Positions 16,484 through 24,400 of a DNA stretch of 35,210 nucleotides are shown piece after piece. Both the position numbers and the translations under genes were made by a program. The stretch lies in the NCBI GenBank assembly GCA_025054635.1, contig JANWZM010000053.1:1-35210 (forward strand), written 5' to 3'. Under the pieces are notes generated by a model. That model worked only from the letters and a program-made list of their open reading frames with translations, had not been told where the DNA came from and did no database searches. The stretch comes from Thermoflexales bacterium. Lineage in GTDB: Bacteria > Chloroflexota > Anaerolineae > J036 > Brachytrichaceae. Position 1 is the stretch's first letter; each line of letters opens with the position of its first letter.

Positions 16484-18052
16484 ATGGAATTCACAGAGGT
16501 CGAGCGTGAGCGCCTAGCTAAGCTCGAGCGCTTGCGCGCGGCTGGAATTGATCCGTATCCCCCGCGTGCTCAGTTTCTCCGCGAGCGCGTCATGGCGACC
16601 GAAGCTGTTCAACGCGCGCTGCACACGGCAGCAGACAGTAGCGCTGTTCAGCCTATAGCTGTCATGGGGCGGATTGTCTCGCGGCGGCTGATGGGCAAGG
16701 CGTGCTTCGCCCACATCGAGGACGGCAGCGGGCGAGTTCAGCTCTACGCTCGCGTTGGCGAGGATTCCCTCACAGCGGAGCAGTTCGAGTGGTTCAAGGA
16801 ACTCGACTTGGGTGATTTCGTCGAGGCGCGCGGCGTGCCGATGCTCACCAAGACCGGCGAGCCCAGCGTGCGCGTGACAGCGTGGCATCTGCTCGCCAAG
16901 TCGCTCAGCCCACTCCCCTTTGCCAAAGAGGAGCGTCAACCCGACGGCACGCTGCGCCGCTATAACGCGCTCGCCGACCCTGAGCTGCGCTACCGACAGC
17001 GCTATGCAGACCTTGCAGTGAACCCTGAGGTTCGCCAGATCTTCGTGTTGCGGGCAAAGGTCATCCGCGCGATTCGAGAGTTCCTCGATGAGCAGGGCTT
17101 CCTCGAGGTTGAGACGCCGATCTTGCAGCCGATCTACGGCGGCGCGGCTGCGCGCCCGTTCATCACCCACCATAACCAGCTCGACCAAGATTTGTATCTG
17201 CGCATCTCGTTCGAGCTTTATCTCAAGCGGTTGCTGGTGGGCAACCTGGAGCGTGTATATGAGATTGGGCGCGACTTCCGCAACGAGGGGGTGAGCTTCA
17301 AGCACAACCCCGAGTTCACCATGCTGGAGTTCTACGCGGCCTACTTTGACTTGTACGACGTGATGGAGCTGACCGAGCAGATGATCCATTACGTCGTGCA
17401 GCGTGTGCTTCCGCCTGAAGCCGGGGGGAAAACGGTCTTCCGTGGCAACACCATTCATTGGTTGCAACCGTTCAAGCGAATTAAGCTCCGCGACGCCATC
17501 CTGGATCGCACGGGCATTGATTACAAGCAGTTCCCCACTGCTGAATCGCTCGCTGCTGAGACAGTGCGGCGCGGCTTGCTTCCTCCAGAGGCAGTGCACG
17601 GCAAACCCTGGGGCAAGATCGTGGATACGCTGATCGGCGACTACGTTGAGAAGACGCTGATTGACCCTACTTTCCTCTACGAGTATCCGCGCGATATCTC
17701 GCCCTTTGCCAAAGGCGTTGCCGGCGACCCACAAAGCGTTGAGCGTTTCGAGGGATTCGTCGGTGGAGCAGAGCTGTGCAATGCCTTCACAGAGCTTAAC
17801 GACCCGCTCGACCAATACAACCGCTTCCTAGCGGAATCGGCTAATGCCGAGGAAGGTGAGGCAAACCCAGTGGACGAGGACTTCATCCGCGCTCTGATGT
17901 ACGGTATGCCGAACGCGGGCGGGTTCGGAATGGGGATCGACCGACTCGTGATGATGCTGGCAGGGAAGGACTCTATCCGCGAGGTGCTGCTCTTCCCTCA
18001 CTTGCGCAAGGAGCAGTTAGAGCCCCGCCCGACGGCGAACCTCGCGGAATAG
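16484..18052 (+). CDS. lysS: Lysyl-tRNA synthetase, class II
   Basis: The track starts at TTG 16445, but the family N-terminus fits ATG 16484 ('MEFTEVERERLAKLERLRAAGIDPYP'), giving 522 residues, the usual length. An OB-fold anticodon-binding domain ('MGRIVSRRLMGKACFAHIEDGSGRVQLY') is followed by the class II core: motif 1 region 'LEVETPILQPIYGGAAARPF', motif 2 'YEIGRDFRNEGVSFKHNPEFTMLEFYAAY' and motif 3 'GGFGMGIDRLVMMLAGKDSIREVLLFPHLR'. It charges tRNA-Lys in the cytosol. No good ribosome site precedes either start. Its last 36 bases overlap the end of the convergent dehydrogenase gene. Confidence 0.96.
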   Translation: MEFTEVERERLAKLERLRAAGIDPYPPRAQFLRERVMATEAVQRALHTAADSSAVQPIAVMGRIVSRRLMGKACFAHIEDGSGRVQLYARVGEDSLTAEQFEWFKELDLGDFVEARGVPMLTKTGEPSVRVTAWHLLAKSLSPLPFAKEERQPDGTLRRYNALADPELRYRQRYADLAVNPEVRQIFVLRAKVIRAIREFLDEQGFLEVETPILQPIYGGAAARPFITHHNQLDQDLYLRISFELYLKRLLVGNLERVYEIGRDFRNEGVSFKHNPEFTMLEFYAAYFDLYDVMELTEQMIHYVVQRVLPPEAGGKTVFRGNTIHWLQPFKRIKLRDAILDRTGIDYKQFPTAESLAAETVRRGLLPPEAVHGKPWGKIVDTLIGDYVEKTLIDPTFLYEYPRDISPFAKGVAGDPQSVERFEGFVGGAELCNAFTELNDPLDQYNRFLAESANAEEGEANPVDEDFIRALMYGMPNAGGFGMGIDRLVMMLAGKDSIREVLLFPHLRKEQLEPRPTANLAE

Positions 18053-18931
18053 CGCGCGCGGAATGAAGTCGCTGATCAGCACAACCGCGCGGTTGTGGAT
18101 GCCTGGAATGCATATCGGATCGTCGCTGCCGAGTTGGTTGAGTGACGCCTCAACGACTTGCTCGCTGGTTTGCCACATGAAGGCAGGGATTGAGTCGCGA
18201 CGAAAGCCCACCGCGCGATAGGCAGGGGCGTCGTGAAACTCAGTGTAAGTCAGCCCTGGGCACAGCGCTTGGACGAAGACACCTGTGCCGTCTAGCTCAG
18301 CTTGCAGCGCCTGAGAAAAGTTGATCAGGTAGCGCTTGCTTGCACCGTAAACAACGTTGCCGACCATCGGCGTCCAGCCTGAGATCGAGGCGACGTTGAT
18401 CACGGCACCGCGCCGCCGGCGCAAGAAGCCAGGCAGCGCAGCTCGGGTGAGTTGCACCGAGGCGGTGATGTGCACCTGATTCATAGCCATCTGTTCAGCC
18501 AGTGGCAAGTCGGCAAAATGCCCTACTGTGCCGAACCCCGCGTTGTTGATCAGCAGGTCGAGCTGCCCTTCGTTTGACAACCCGGCGACAATGTCTGAGA
18601 CACGACGCAAGTCGTCCGCGTAGGTGAGGTCAGCAGTGAATGGCTGAGCGCTGATGGCATACCGTCGCTTCAAGTCTTCGGACAATGCCTCGAGGCGCTC
18701 TTTGCGTCGAGCGACAAGCACAAGGTCATAGCCCTCGCGCGCAAGGCGACGGGCAAACGTCTCGCCGATGCCTGAGGAGGCGCCGGTGATCAGCGCTATA
18801 GCGCGAGCAGGCGCACCAGCAAGAAACGGCGAAGGGCCTTTGTAGCGCAGTTCTGGAGCGAGAAGCTGCCAAGCAGCTCGGGCTGCGACAATGCCACCGA
18901 GCAGGGCGAGAAGGCGCTTGAGCATATCCAT
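18017..18931 (-). CDS. Short-chain dehydrogenase/reductase with N-terminal membrane anchor
   Basis: The track starts at 18991, but the ATG at 18931 (MDMLKRLLALLGG...) gives a sensible 304-residue protein with a short hydrophobic N-terminus, perhaps a membrane anchor. SDR marks: cofactor motif TGASSGIG near residue 49, 'DLLINNAG', catalytic 'NVASISGW' Ser and YGASK (Y-x3-K). 'LVARRKERLEAL' suggests NADP(H) preference, as it carries basic residues after strand 2. The closest style is the DltE/YqjQ group of NADP-dependent SDRs with unknown substrates. It converges with lysS and the two coding regions overlap by 36 bp. Substrate unknown. Confidence 0.88.
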   Translation of the reverse strand: MDMLKRLLALLGGIVAARAAWQLLAPELRYKGPSPFLAGAPARAIALITGASSGIGETFARRLAREGYDLVLVARRKERLEALSEDLKRRYAISAQPFTADLTYADDLRRVSDIVAGLSNEGQLDLLINNAGFGTVGHFADLPLAEQMAMNQVHITASVQLTRAALPGFLRRRRGAVINVASISGWTPMVGNVVYGASKRYLINFSQALQAELDGTGVFVQALCPGLTYTEFHDAPAYRAVGFRRDSIPAFMWQTSEQVVEASLNQLGSDDPICIPGIHNRAVVLISDFIPRALFREVRRRAGL

Positions 18932-19134
18932 GGCGTCGCTTTTGCATGGTATCACGCCTGCAGGTAGGGTGCGTCTGGACGTGCCCCACATTCAAGGCTC
19001 TCTCCGCAAAGGTGCGCTCTAGCAGCGAAAAGCCGCCCACGCTCTGGATTGCTAGACCAGGTTGCAAGCGCGATCTGAGACGAGCTCGCCTTGTTGCGGA
19101 ACAACTTGGGGCGACTTAAGCAGCGTCGTGCAAT

Positions 19135-20781
19135 CTATCCCTCTTGGAGAGTGTGTTTATAGATGTCTCGGTCTGCGACGCACTCCCAGCCGACAACTTG
19201 GCGCAGGGATTCGCTGAACTCGACGCCAATCAGGTAGACCACACGTCCATCGGCGCGGTACTTCGCGGCGTAGTCGCGCGCCTTGAGCTGCGCTAGAGCT
19301 TCTCCAGTAGCTTGTTTGCCAGCTACAACCTTGAACTCGAAGAGATACACACGGTCTCCGAAGAGCACCGCTAAGTCACACCGACCTTTGTTGCTGACGT
19401 CTTCAGCAATCAGCTCCAAACCAAGTGCAGCCAAGTGGCTGTAGAACACGCTGGCGTAGTATCCCTCGTAGTGCGCAAGCGGTGTTGAGCGGTACCAGTC
19501 GGACGGTATCGAGGCGTAAAGACGCTCGAAGTGTTGACGCATCCCATCGAGGTCGTTTTGTTGGATCAGGTTGTATAGCGCTGTGTTGAGCCGGCTGGTC
19601 TTCGCCCTGTCGCGGAGATACCAGTGAGCAAACAGTTCACCGTTGAGCGCCGAGCGAACCTCGAGGTTCGGCAGGCTCAAGACGTAAGTCCAGCGTGTGC
19701 CTTCTTGATGACGGTCGCGGATGGTCAAGTACCCAGTCTGCCACAGCATTGCCTCAACCGAGATCCCGTCCACATCGAAGGTAGAGAGCAGAGCGTCGTC
19801 GGCGTAGAGCGACTCAAGTCTGTGGGTGGGGAACTGCCGCTCAGCAAGCCAATTCACTAGGAAGGTTGGCGTGCCCGTCTCGAACCACCAGGTGCGGAAC
19901 TCGCCTGACTTGAAGAGCATCAGCACGTCGAAGGGGTTATAGACGGGTTCGCCAAGCCATTGATAGCCGTTGTACCAGCGCCGCACATCGAGAATGTTAA
20001 AGCGTTTGATCTCTGGTGCGAAGACCTCGTGCAAGTCGGCTTCGGTATAGCCGCAGATTGTGGCGTAGGCAGGGTCTAGCGTAAGGTCGTATAGGTTGTT
20101 CAGCCCAGAGAACAAGCTGACCTTGCTGAACTTGGTCACGCCTGTGAGGAAGACAAAGCGCAAATAGGCGTCTTGCCCTTTCAGCACGGAGTAGAAGCCG
20201 CGCAGCTCGTCGCGCATTTGGCGAGCCGTTTCAGGGGAAGTCAGATTATCGAGAATCGGCTTGTCGTATTCGTCCACCAACACAACCACGCGCTCGCCCC
20301 ACTGTCTCGACGCTCGCTCGAGCAACTCCATCAGGCACGTTGTGGGGTCTTGTGCGCTGCACGTTACGCCGAGTTGCTCAGCGTTGGCACGCAGGATGTA
20401 AAGAATCCGCTGGCGAAGCGCTTCCTGGCTGTTCAGTACCCCCTCAGCAAAACTGATGCGCACGACAGGGCGTCGGCGAGACCAATCCCAGTGATGCTCG
20501 AGATACAGGCCCTCGAACAGGTGCTGGTTACCAGCGAATGCCTCAGCGAGGGTGTCCAGAAACAGGCTTTTGCCAAAGCGCCTCGGGCGCGCCAGGAAAT
20601 AGAACTTGCCTTCTTCCGCGAGCTGCGCGATCATCGGTGTCTTGTCCACGTAGTAGTAGCCCTCCTCCCGAAGCTCGCGAAAGGTCTGGATGCCGATGGG
20701 CAGTTTTCGCTTTCCGGGAGCTCGATGGGCTTTCGCCTTCGTCAGCAGAGTGGCGAACCGTGCAGCGCTGCGGAAATCCAT
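19135..20781 (-). CDS. AAA-ATPase-like / PD-(D/E)XK nuclease-family protein (PF09820/PF08011 type)
   Basis: The 548-residue protein begins after a basic head with 'LPIGIQTFRELREEGYYYVDKTPMIAQL' and a Walker A-like 'RPRRFGKSLFLDTL' (65-76), the signature of the AAA-ATPase-like family. Walker B-like 'ERVVVLVDEYDKPILD' and sensor 'LRFVFLTGVTKFS' follow. The C-terminus has the nuclease-type core 'NKGRCDLAVLF...RVYLFEFKVV' (D469, E482, K484), then 'ALAQLKARDYAAKY'. These proteins occur in many copies in some genomes and have no settled function; roles in defence or mobile-element biology have been suggested. It is a lone gene. The ATG at 20781 is accepted without a clear ribosome site. All expected motifs are intact. 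Confidence 0.88.
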   Translation of the reverse strand: MDFRSAARFATLLTKAKAHRAPGKRKLPIGIQTFRELREEGYYYVDKTPMIAQLAEEGKFYFLARPRRFGKSLFLDTLAEAFAGNQHLFEGLYLEHHWDWSRRRPVVRISFAEGVLNSQEALRQRILYILRANAEQLGVTCSAQDPTTCLMELLERASRQWGERVVVLVDEYDKPILDNLTSPETARQMRDELRGFYSVLKGQDAYLRFVFLTGVTKFSKVSLFSGLNNLYDLTLDPAYATICGYTEADLHEVFAPEIKRFNILDVRRWYNGYQWLGEPVYNPFDVLMLFKSGEFRTWWFETGTPTFLVNWLAERQFPTHRLESLYADDALLSTFDVDGISVEAMLWQTGYLTIRDRHQEGTRWTYVLSLPNLEVRSALNGELFAHWYLRDRAKTSRLNTALYNLIQQNDLDGMRQHFERLYASIPSDWYRSTPLAHYEGYYASVFYSHLAALGLELIAEDVSNKGRCDLAVLFGDRVYLFEFKVVAGKQATGEALAQLKARDYAAKYRADGRVVYLIGVEFSESLRQVVGWECVADRDIYKHTLQEG

Positions 20782-20935
20782 TCGCGACCTATGTCCTTAT
20801 CAACGCAAGTCGGCTACGCTAGCAGTATAGTGCTGCTGCATTGACCGAGCCGCAGCTTTTAAACGAGTCGCAAGGTGCGCACCACGCCTTGTTGCCATTA
20901 GCGAATATGATACGAGTGCCAGGGAGTCTACAACC

Positions 20936-21397
20936 ATGAGACACCTGAAGGTAACTGCTACCCTCGCCCTTATAGGGGCACTTCTGTTTTCACCGCAGCA
21001 TGCAGTTGCACAGCGCGGTGATTGGGAGATTGTGCCAAGCGTACTGCTCCCCTTTGATGGTCGCCAGTGGCAAATCGACTCTGCATACAACCAGCTCGTG
21101 AGCAAGCCTTTCTCGGGCTGCGCACTGGCACAAAACGTTGGGCGCGGCATTCCGGTCGATTGGACCAAGCGTGAGGAGCGCATCACGCGCGGCACGCGCC
21201 AGATGGTGCGCACTACTTACCGCGATGCCCAGAACCGCGTTCAGTTCGCTGTATACCGTTACGTCCGCCCAACCAACTTAGGCTACTTGAACAGCGAGGG
21301 TGTGTTGCTCCTCCCACCGACAAACCTGAACCAGTGGAATGCCTGCCGCAGCGCGGCTGAGCAAGTCCTTGCAGGCGCGCGGCGAATAGGCGGATGA
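20936..21397 (+). CDS. Secreted hypothetical protein
   Basis: The first 25 residues form a Sec signal peptide: basic MRHLK, hydrophobic 'VTATLALIGALLF', and a cleavage site AVA-Q. The mature part of about 128 residues is mostly polar with two Cys ('FSGCALA' and 'WNACRSA') that could form a disulfide outside the membrane. AGGGAG at 20921-20926 lies 9 nt before the ATG, and TATGAT at 20906-20911 is a possible -10, though no -35 is evident. No family is recognised. It stands alone between divergent and downstream genes. Confidence 0.75.
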   Translation: MRHLKVTATLALIGALLFSPQHAVAQRGDWEIVPSVLLPFDGRQWQIDSAYNQLVSKPFSGCALAQNVGRGIPVDWTKREERITRGTRQMVRTTYRDAQNRVQFAVYRYVRPTNLGYLNSEGVLLLPPTNLNQWNACRSAAEQVLAGARRIGG

Positions 21398-21418
21398 GCA
21401 CGCCGCGCCTCCTCCGTT

Positions 21419-21437
21419 GGGGGATTAGCTCACTGGG
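21419..21437 (+). other. Sequence matching the 5' end of a tRNA-Ala-type gene (fragment)
   Basis: GGGGGATTAGCTCACTGGG matches the usual start of a tRNA-Ala gene (GGGGGATTAGCTCAGCTGGG) with one base missing. The following sequence does not give an anticodon arm or a T-arm (no GGTTCGA-like motif), so this is not an intact tRNA. It may be a relic or chance. Confidence 0.25.
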
Positions 21438-21527
21438 CGTTGGTCGGAGCGCCAGAGATCGGCTTACAGCGAAGCGAATTCTCGACCTACCTGTAACCAA
21501 GTGCTCTGTCGAGGGCGAGCCCTACAG

Positions 21528-21533
21528 TACAAT
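21528..21533 (+). promoter_or_regulatory. -10 box TACAAT, leaderless-type position
   Basis: TACAAT ends 8 nt before the ATG of the MBL-fold gene at 21542. No strong -35 is seen 17 bp upstream. The position implies transcription starting at or next to the start codon, and no Shine-Dalgarno site is present. Confidence 0.4.
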
Positions 21534-21541
21534 CACACGCG

Positions 21542-22186
21542 ATGGAGATCACGTGGTACGGGCACTGCTGCGTCCGAATGACCGAGCGCGCAACCATCGC
21601 GATTGTCACTGACCCGTACACCCCTGCCAACGGCTCAGACCTCCCCAAGTTGCGCGCTGACGTGGTGACCATCAGTCGCGACGACCCACTACACAACAAC
21701 ATCAATGCGGTTGCTGGCGCGCAGCGCGGCGACGTGCGCCGGATCACTGGTCCAGGCGAGTACGAGATTGGCGGCGTGTTCATCATCGGCGTCGCCATGC
21801 GCCCCGAGAAGAAAGGGGCTGCTGCTTCACGGAGCACAGTCTATGCATTCAACTTTGACGGGTTAACAATCGCTCATCTTGGCGGCTTATCGTTCGTGCC
21901 AACGCAAGCCCAAATTGACGCCCTAGAAACTGTGGATGTACTGCTTGTACCCATCGGCGGAGAGCCAGAGCTGTCGCCTCTGCAGGCGGCTGAGGTGATC
22001 AGCATGATCGAACCCAGCATCGTCGTCCCGATTGGCTATGGCGCTCAAGCGAAGGGCAAGGAAGCGCTTAGCCGCTTCCTGAAGGAGATGGGCGCCTCCA
22101 GTTTAAAGCCACTTGAATCGCTCAAGGTTACAAAAAGCCAACTCCCCGAGGAGACGCAGGTTGTGCTGCTAGAAGCGAGAGCCTGA
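21542..22186 (+). CDS. MBL-fold protein of the UlaG-like type with degenerate metal site
   Basis: The 214-residue chain follows the short metallo-beta-lactamase fold: 'MEITWYGHCCVRM', 'IVTDPYTP', 'LRADVVTISRDDPLHNN', 'TGPGEYEIGGVFIIGV', 'LTIAHLGGLSF', 'VDVLLVPIGG' and 'PSIVVPIGYG'. In active relatives the segments read S-H-x-H-x-D-H, H-L-G-D and P-x-H-Y. Here they read S-R-D-D-P-L-H (R46, D48, L50, with H51 kept), H112-L-G-G115 and P-I-G165-Y. Most zinc ligands, including the bridging Asp, are thus replaced, so it is probably a non-hydrolytic pseudoenzyme. It is followed 21 nt later by a 93-residue protein and then glgC on the same strand. Function unknown. Confidence 0.83.
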   Translation: MEITWYGHCCVRMTERATIAIVTDPYTPANGSDLPKLRADVVTISRDDPLHNNINAVAGAQRGDVRRITGPGEYEIGGVFIIGVAMRPEKKGAAASRSTVYAFNFDGLTIAHLGGLSFVPTQAQIDALETVDVLLVPIGGEPELSPLQAAEVISMIEPSIVVPIGYGAQAKGKEALSRFLKEMGASSLKPLESLKVTKSQLPEETQVVLLEARA

Positions 22187-22207
22187 TCGGCGCAAAGCGA
22201 ACACGAC

Positions 22208-22489
22208 ATGGTCAAGCTGGTCTTTAGCTGGAACATCAAGCCGAACGAGGAGATGGCTTACTCAGAGTTCGTTAATCAGGAGTTTGCGCCGAAGATCATG
22301 CGCTTGGGGATTCGCCTGACAGAAGCCTGGTTGACGGTTTACGGCGAAGGCCCGCAGATCATCATGCCAGGTATTGCGGCTGACCACGAGTCGCTGCAGA
22401 AGGTGCTCTCGAGCAAAGAGTGGCGCGAGCTGGAGGAGCGCCTGAAGACACTGGTGACCGACTATAGAGTGCGTATCTTGACTGGATGA
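22208..22489 (+). CDS. Conserved-looking 93-residue protein, possibly ferredoxin-like (Dabb/NIPSNAP-like) fold
   Basis: The product alternates strands and helices: '[10 protein letters not shown]', '[20 protein letters not shown]', '[22 protein letters not shown]', '[23 protein letters not shown]' and 'DYRVRIL'. The beta-alpha-beta-beta-alpha-beta order and the 'S.eW..l...L' helix resemble dimeric alpha/beta-barrel small proteins. No catalytic residues are evident. It lies 21 nt after the MBL-like gene and 13 nt before glgC, so it is likely in the same transcript. Name not recognised. Confidence 0.75.
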   Translation: MVKLVFSWNIKPNEEMAYSEFVNQEFAPKIMRLGIRLTEAWLTVYGEGPQIIMPGIAADHESLQKVLSSKEWRELEERLKTLVTDYRVRILTG

Positions 22490-22502
22490 ACAGGAGCTAC
22501 CC

Positions 22503-23774
22503 ATGCGAACAATCGCGATGATCCTAGCCGGTGGCAGGGGGAGCCGACTGAGCGTGCTCGCGGACAAGCGCGCAAAGCCCGCTGTCCCCTTCGCTGGGAA
22601 GTACCGCATTATTGACTTTCCGCTCTCAAACTGTGTCAACAGCGGCATCTACACGGTCGGCGTCGTCACCCAATACCGCCCCCGCTCGCTGCAAGACCAC
22701 ATCCGCAACGGCGCACCCTGGGATCTCGACCGACTCAATGGTGGGGTATGGATTCTTCAACCCTACCTCGGGCGCATGTCCTCCGACTGGTACAACGGCA
22801 CAGCCGATGCAATTTATCAGAACTTGGATTTTATTCGCAACGCAAAGGCGGATTATGTTTTAGTTTTGTCGGGCGACCATGTCTACAAAATGGATTACAC
22901 GTTGCTGCTGCGCTTCCACCAAGACCGCCAAGCGGATGTCACTGTGGCAACGCTCAAGGTCAGCCTAGAGGAAGCCAGCCGCTTCGGCATTGTCCAAACC
23001 GACTCAAACTACCGCGTGATCAACTTCGAAGAGAAACCCAAGCAGCCGAAGGGCACCCTTGCCTCGATGGGCATTTACGTGTTCAACTATGACACCTTGG
23101 TCAAAGTCCTCCACGAGGATGCGAAGAACCCCGAGTCTAGCCACGACTTCGGCAAAGACGTGTTCCCCAAGATGGTCAGCGAGGGCTACCGCGTCTTCGC
23201 CTACCCTTACTCGGACTACTGGGTTGATGTAGGGACGATCCAGAGCTACTGGGAAGCGCACATGGACTTGCTCGCGGAAGTGCCGCCGCTGGACTTGCTG
23301 GAGCGCAGTTGGGTGATCCACACCCGTTCAGAGGAGCGCCCGCCTGTCAACATTCGCACGGGCGCTATCGTTAGCCACTCGCTGATCACCGACGGCTGCG
23401 TGATCGAAGGCTCGGTCGAGTACTCCGTCCTCTCACCTGGTGTCCGCGTTGAGCGCGGCGCAGTTGTGCGCTACTCAATCATTATGACTGACGCCAAGAT
23501 TGAGGCTGGTGCGGTCGTTGACCGCTGCATCATAGACAAGAACGTGGTGATTGGGCGCGAAGCCCACATCGGCTGCGGCTCGGACTACACCCCCAACCGA
23601 GACCCGAGCTTGGGATTGACTACAGGACTGAGCGTCGTCGGCAAAAACACCTTGATCCCACCTGGCTTCGAGGTCGGGCGCAACGTGATCATTGGCAGCG
23701 ACTTGAACGACGATCACTTCCAGGGCAACTCGCTGCGCAGCGGCGAGACCTTCGTGCTTGAAGCGGCTGACTGA
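22503..23774 (+). CDS. glgC: Glucose-1-phosphate adenylyltransferase (ADP-glucose pyrophosphorylase)
   Basis: The 423-residue enzyme makes ADP-glucose from glucose-1-phosphate and ATP, the committed step of bacterial glycogen synthesis. Marks: the nucleotide-binding loop '[42 protein letters not shown]', '[13 protein letters not shown]', the catalytic metal site '[12 protein letters not shown]', the sugar-phosphate site 'NFEEKPK', and a C-terminal left-handed beta-helix ('[31 protein letters not shown]'). AGGAG lies 7 nt before the ATG. The usual glgA, glgB or glgP partners are not adjacent. A GTG-started VOC gene follows 2 nt after the stop. Confidence 0.96.
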   Translation: MRTIAMILAGGRGSRLSVLADKRAKPAVPFAGKYRIIDFPLSNCVNSGIYTVGVVTQYRPRSLQDHIRNGAPWDLDRLNGGVWILQPYLGRMSSDWYNGTADAIYQNLDFIRNAKADYVLVLSGDHVYKMDYTLLLRFHQDRQADVTVATLKVSLEEASRFGIVQTDSNYRVINFEEKPKQPKGTLASMGIYVFNYDTLVKVLHEDAKNPESSHDFGKDVFPKMVSEGYRVFAYPYSDYWVDVGTIQSYWEAHMDLLAEVPPLDLLERSWVIHTRSEERPPVNIRTGAIVSHSLITDGCVIEGSVEYSVLSPGVRVERGAVVRYSIIMTDAKIEAGAVVDRCIIDKNVVIGREAHIGCGSDYTPNRDPSLGLTTGLSVVGKNTLIPPGFEVGRNVIIGSDLNDDHFQGNSLRSGETFVLEAAD

Positions 23775-23776
23775 AC

Positions 23777-24187
23777 GTGCACCTCGAACATCTCGCCATC
23801 GCTGTTGCTGACCTCGACGCCGCGCTGCGCTTCTACCGAGACGTACTTGGGTTGACCCTCGAGCGCGTTGAGGAGCTGCCTTCCGAGGGCGTGCGCGTTG
23901 CCTTTTTGCCGCTGGGTGAGAGCCATATCGAACTCGTCCAACCTACCCAGGAAGAGACGGGGATCACGCGCTGGATGGCGAAGACCGGCGGTGGAATGCA
24001 TCACCTCTGCCTTGCTGTTGATGACATTCGCGCTGCGTTGGCGCGTCTGAGCGCAGCCGGCGCCGAGCTGATCACCCCTCAGCCGGTTGCGCGCCCCGAT
24101 GGCACCTTGTACGCCTTCATTCACCCCCGCAGCACAGGCGGCGTGCTGATTGAGCTGTATCAGAAATCTCAACCAACCTCGCCCTGA
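23777..24187 (+). CDS. mce: Methylmalonyl-CoA epimerase-like VOC protein
   Basis: The 136-residue protein is a two-repeat vicinal oxygen chelate fold, with 'LEHLAIAVADLDAALRFYRDVLGL', 'SHIELVQP', 'GGGMHHLCLAVDDI' and 'GVLIELYQK'. Likely metal ligands are H5, H76 and E126, with E52 near the site. The pattern GGGMHHLC and the length fit methylmalonyl-CoA epimerase, which interconverts the R and S forms in propionate metabolism; other VOC functions cannot be excluded. It starts with GTG 2 nt after the glgC stop, so translation is probably coupled. No mutase or carboxylase gene is nearby. Confidence 0.82.
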   Translation: MHLEHLAIAVADLDAALRFYRDVLGLTLERVEELPSEGVRVAFLPLGESHIELVQPTQEETGITRWMAKTGGGMHHLCLAVDDIRAALARLSAAGAELITPQPVARPDGTLYAFIHPRSTGGVLIELYQKSQPTSP

Positions 24188-24328
24188 ACCTCCGTTGGTC
24201 AGCAGAGAGAGTGAGCAGAGTCAGGATTGCGCTGCACAGCATCACGGTCATGCCCTGACTCCGAAGCTACCCATGTCCACGTTTGAGGCACAAGTGGCGA
24301 GAAGCCCGAAAGGCACAGGAGATGGTAG

Positions 24329-24347
24329 GGGCGCGCCGCGCGCGCCC
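24329..24347. terminator. GC-rich hairpin between convergent genes
   Basis: GGGCGCG (24329-24335) and CGCGCCC (24341-24347) pair perfectly around a 5-nt loop in the 213-bp gap between the convergent epimerase and transporter genes. No T-run adjoins it on either side, so terminator function is uncertain. I see nothing else in this gap. Confidence 0.3.
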
Positions 24348-24400
24348 AATGCTCACCCCTGTGCGCCTCTCAGAGAGCCATCCCTGCCTCTGGCGCGTGC

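Noticed and set aside
16514-17815. 433-codon open frame antisense to lysS
   Set aside because: Entirely inside lysS, composition is that of a mirrored frame in GC-rich DNA, no family motif.
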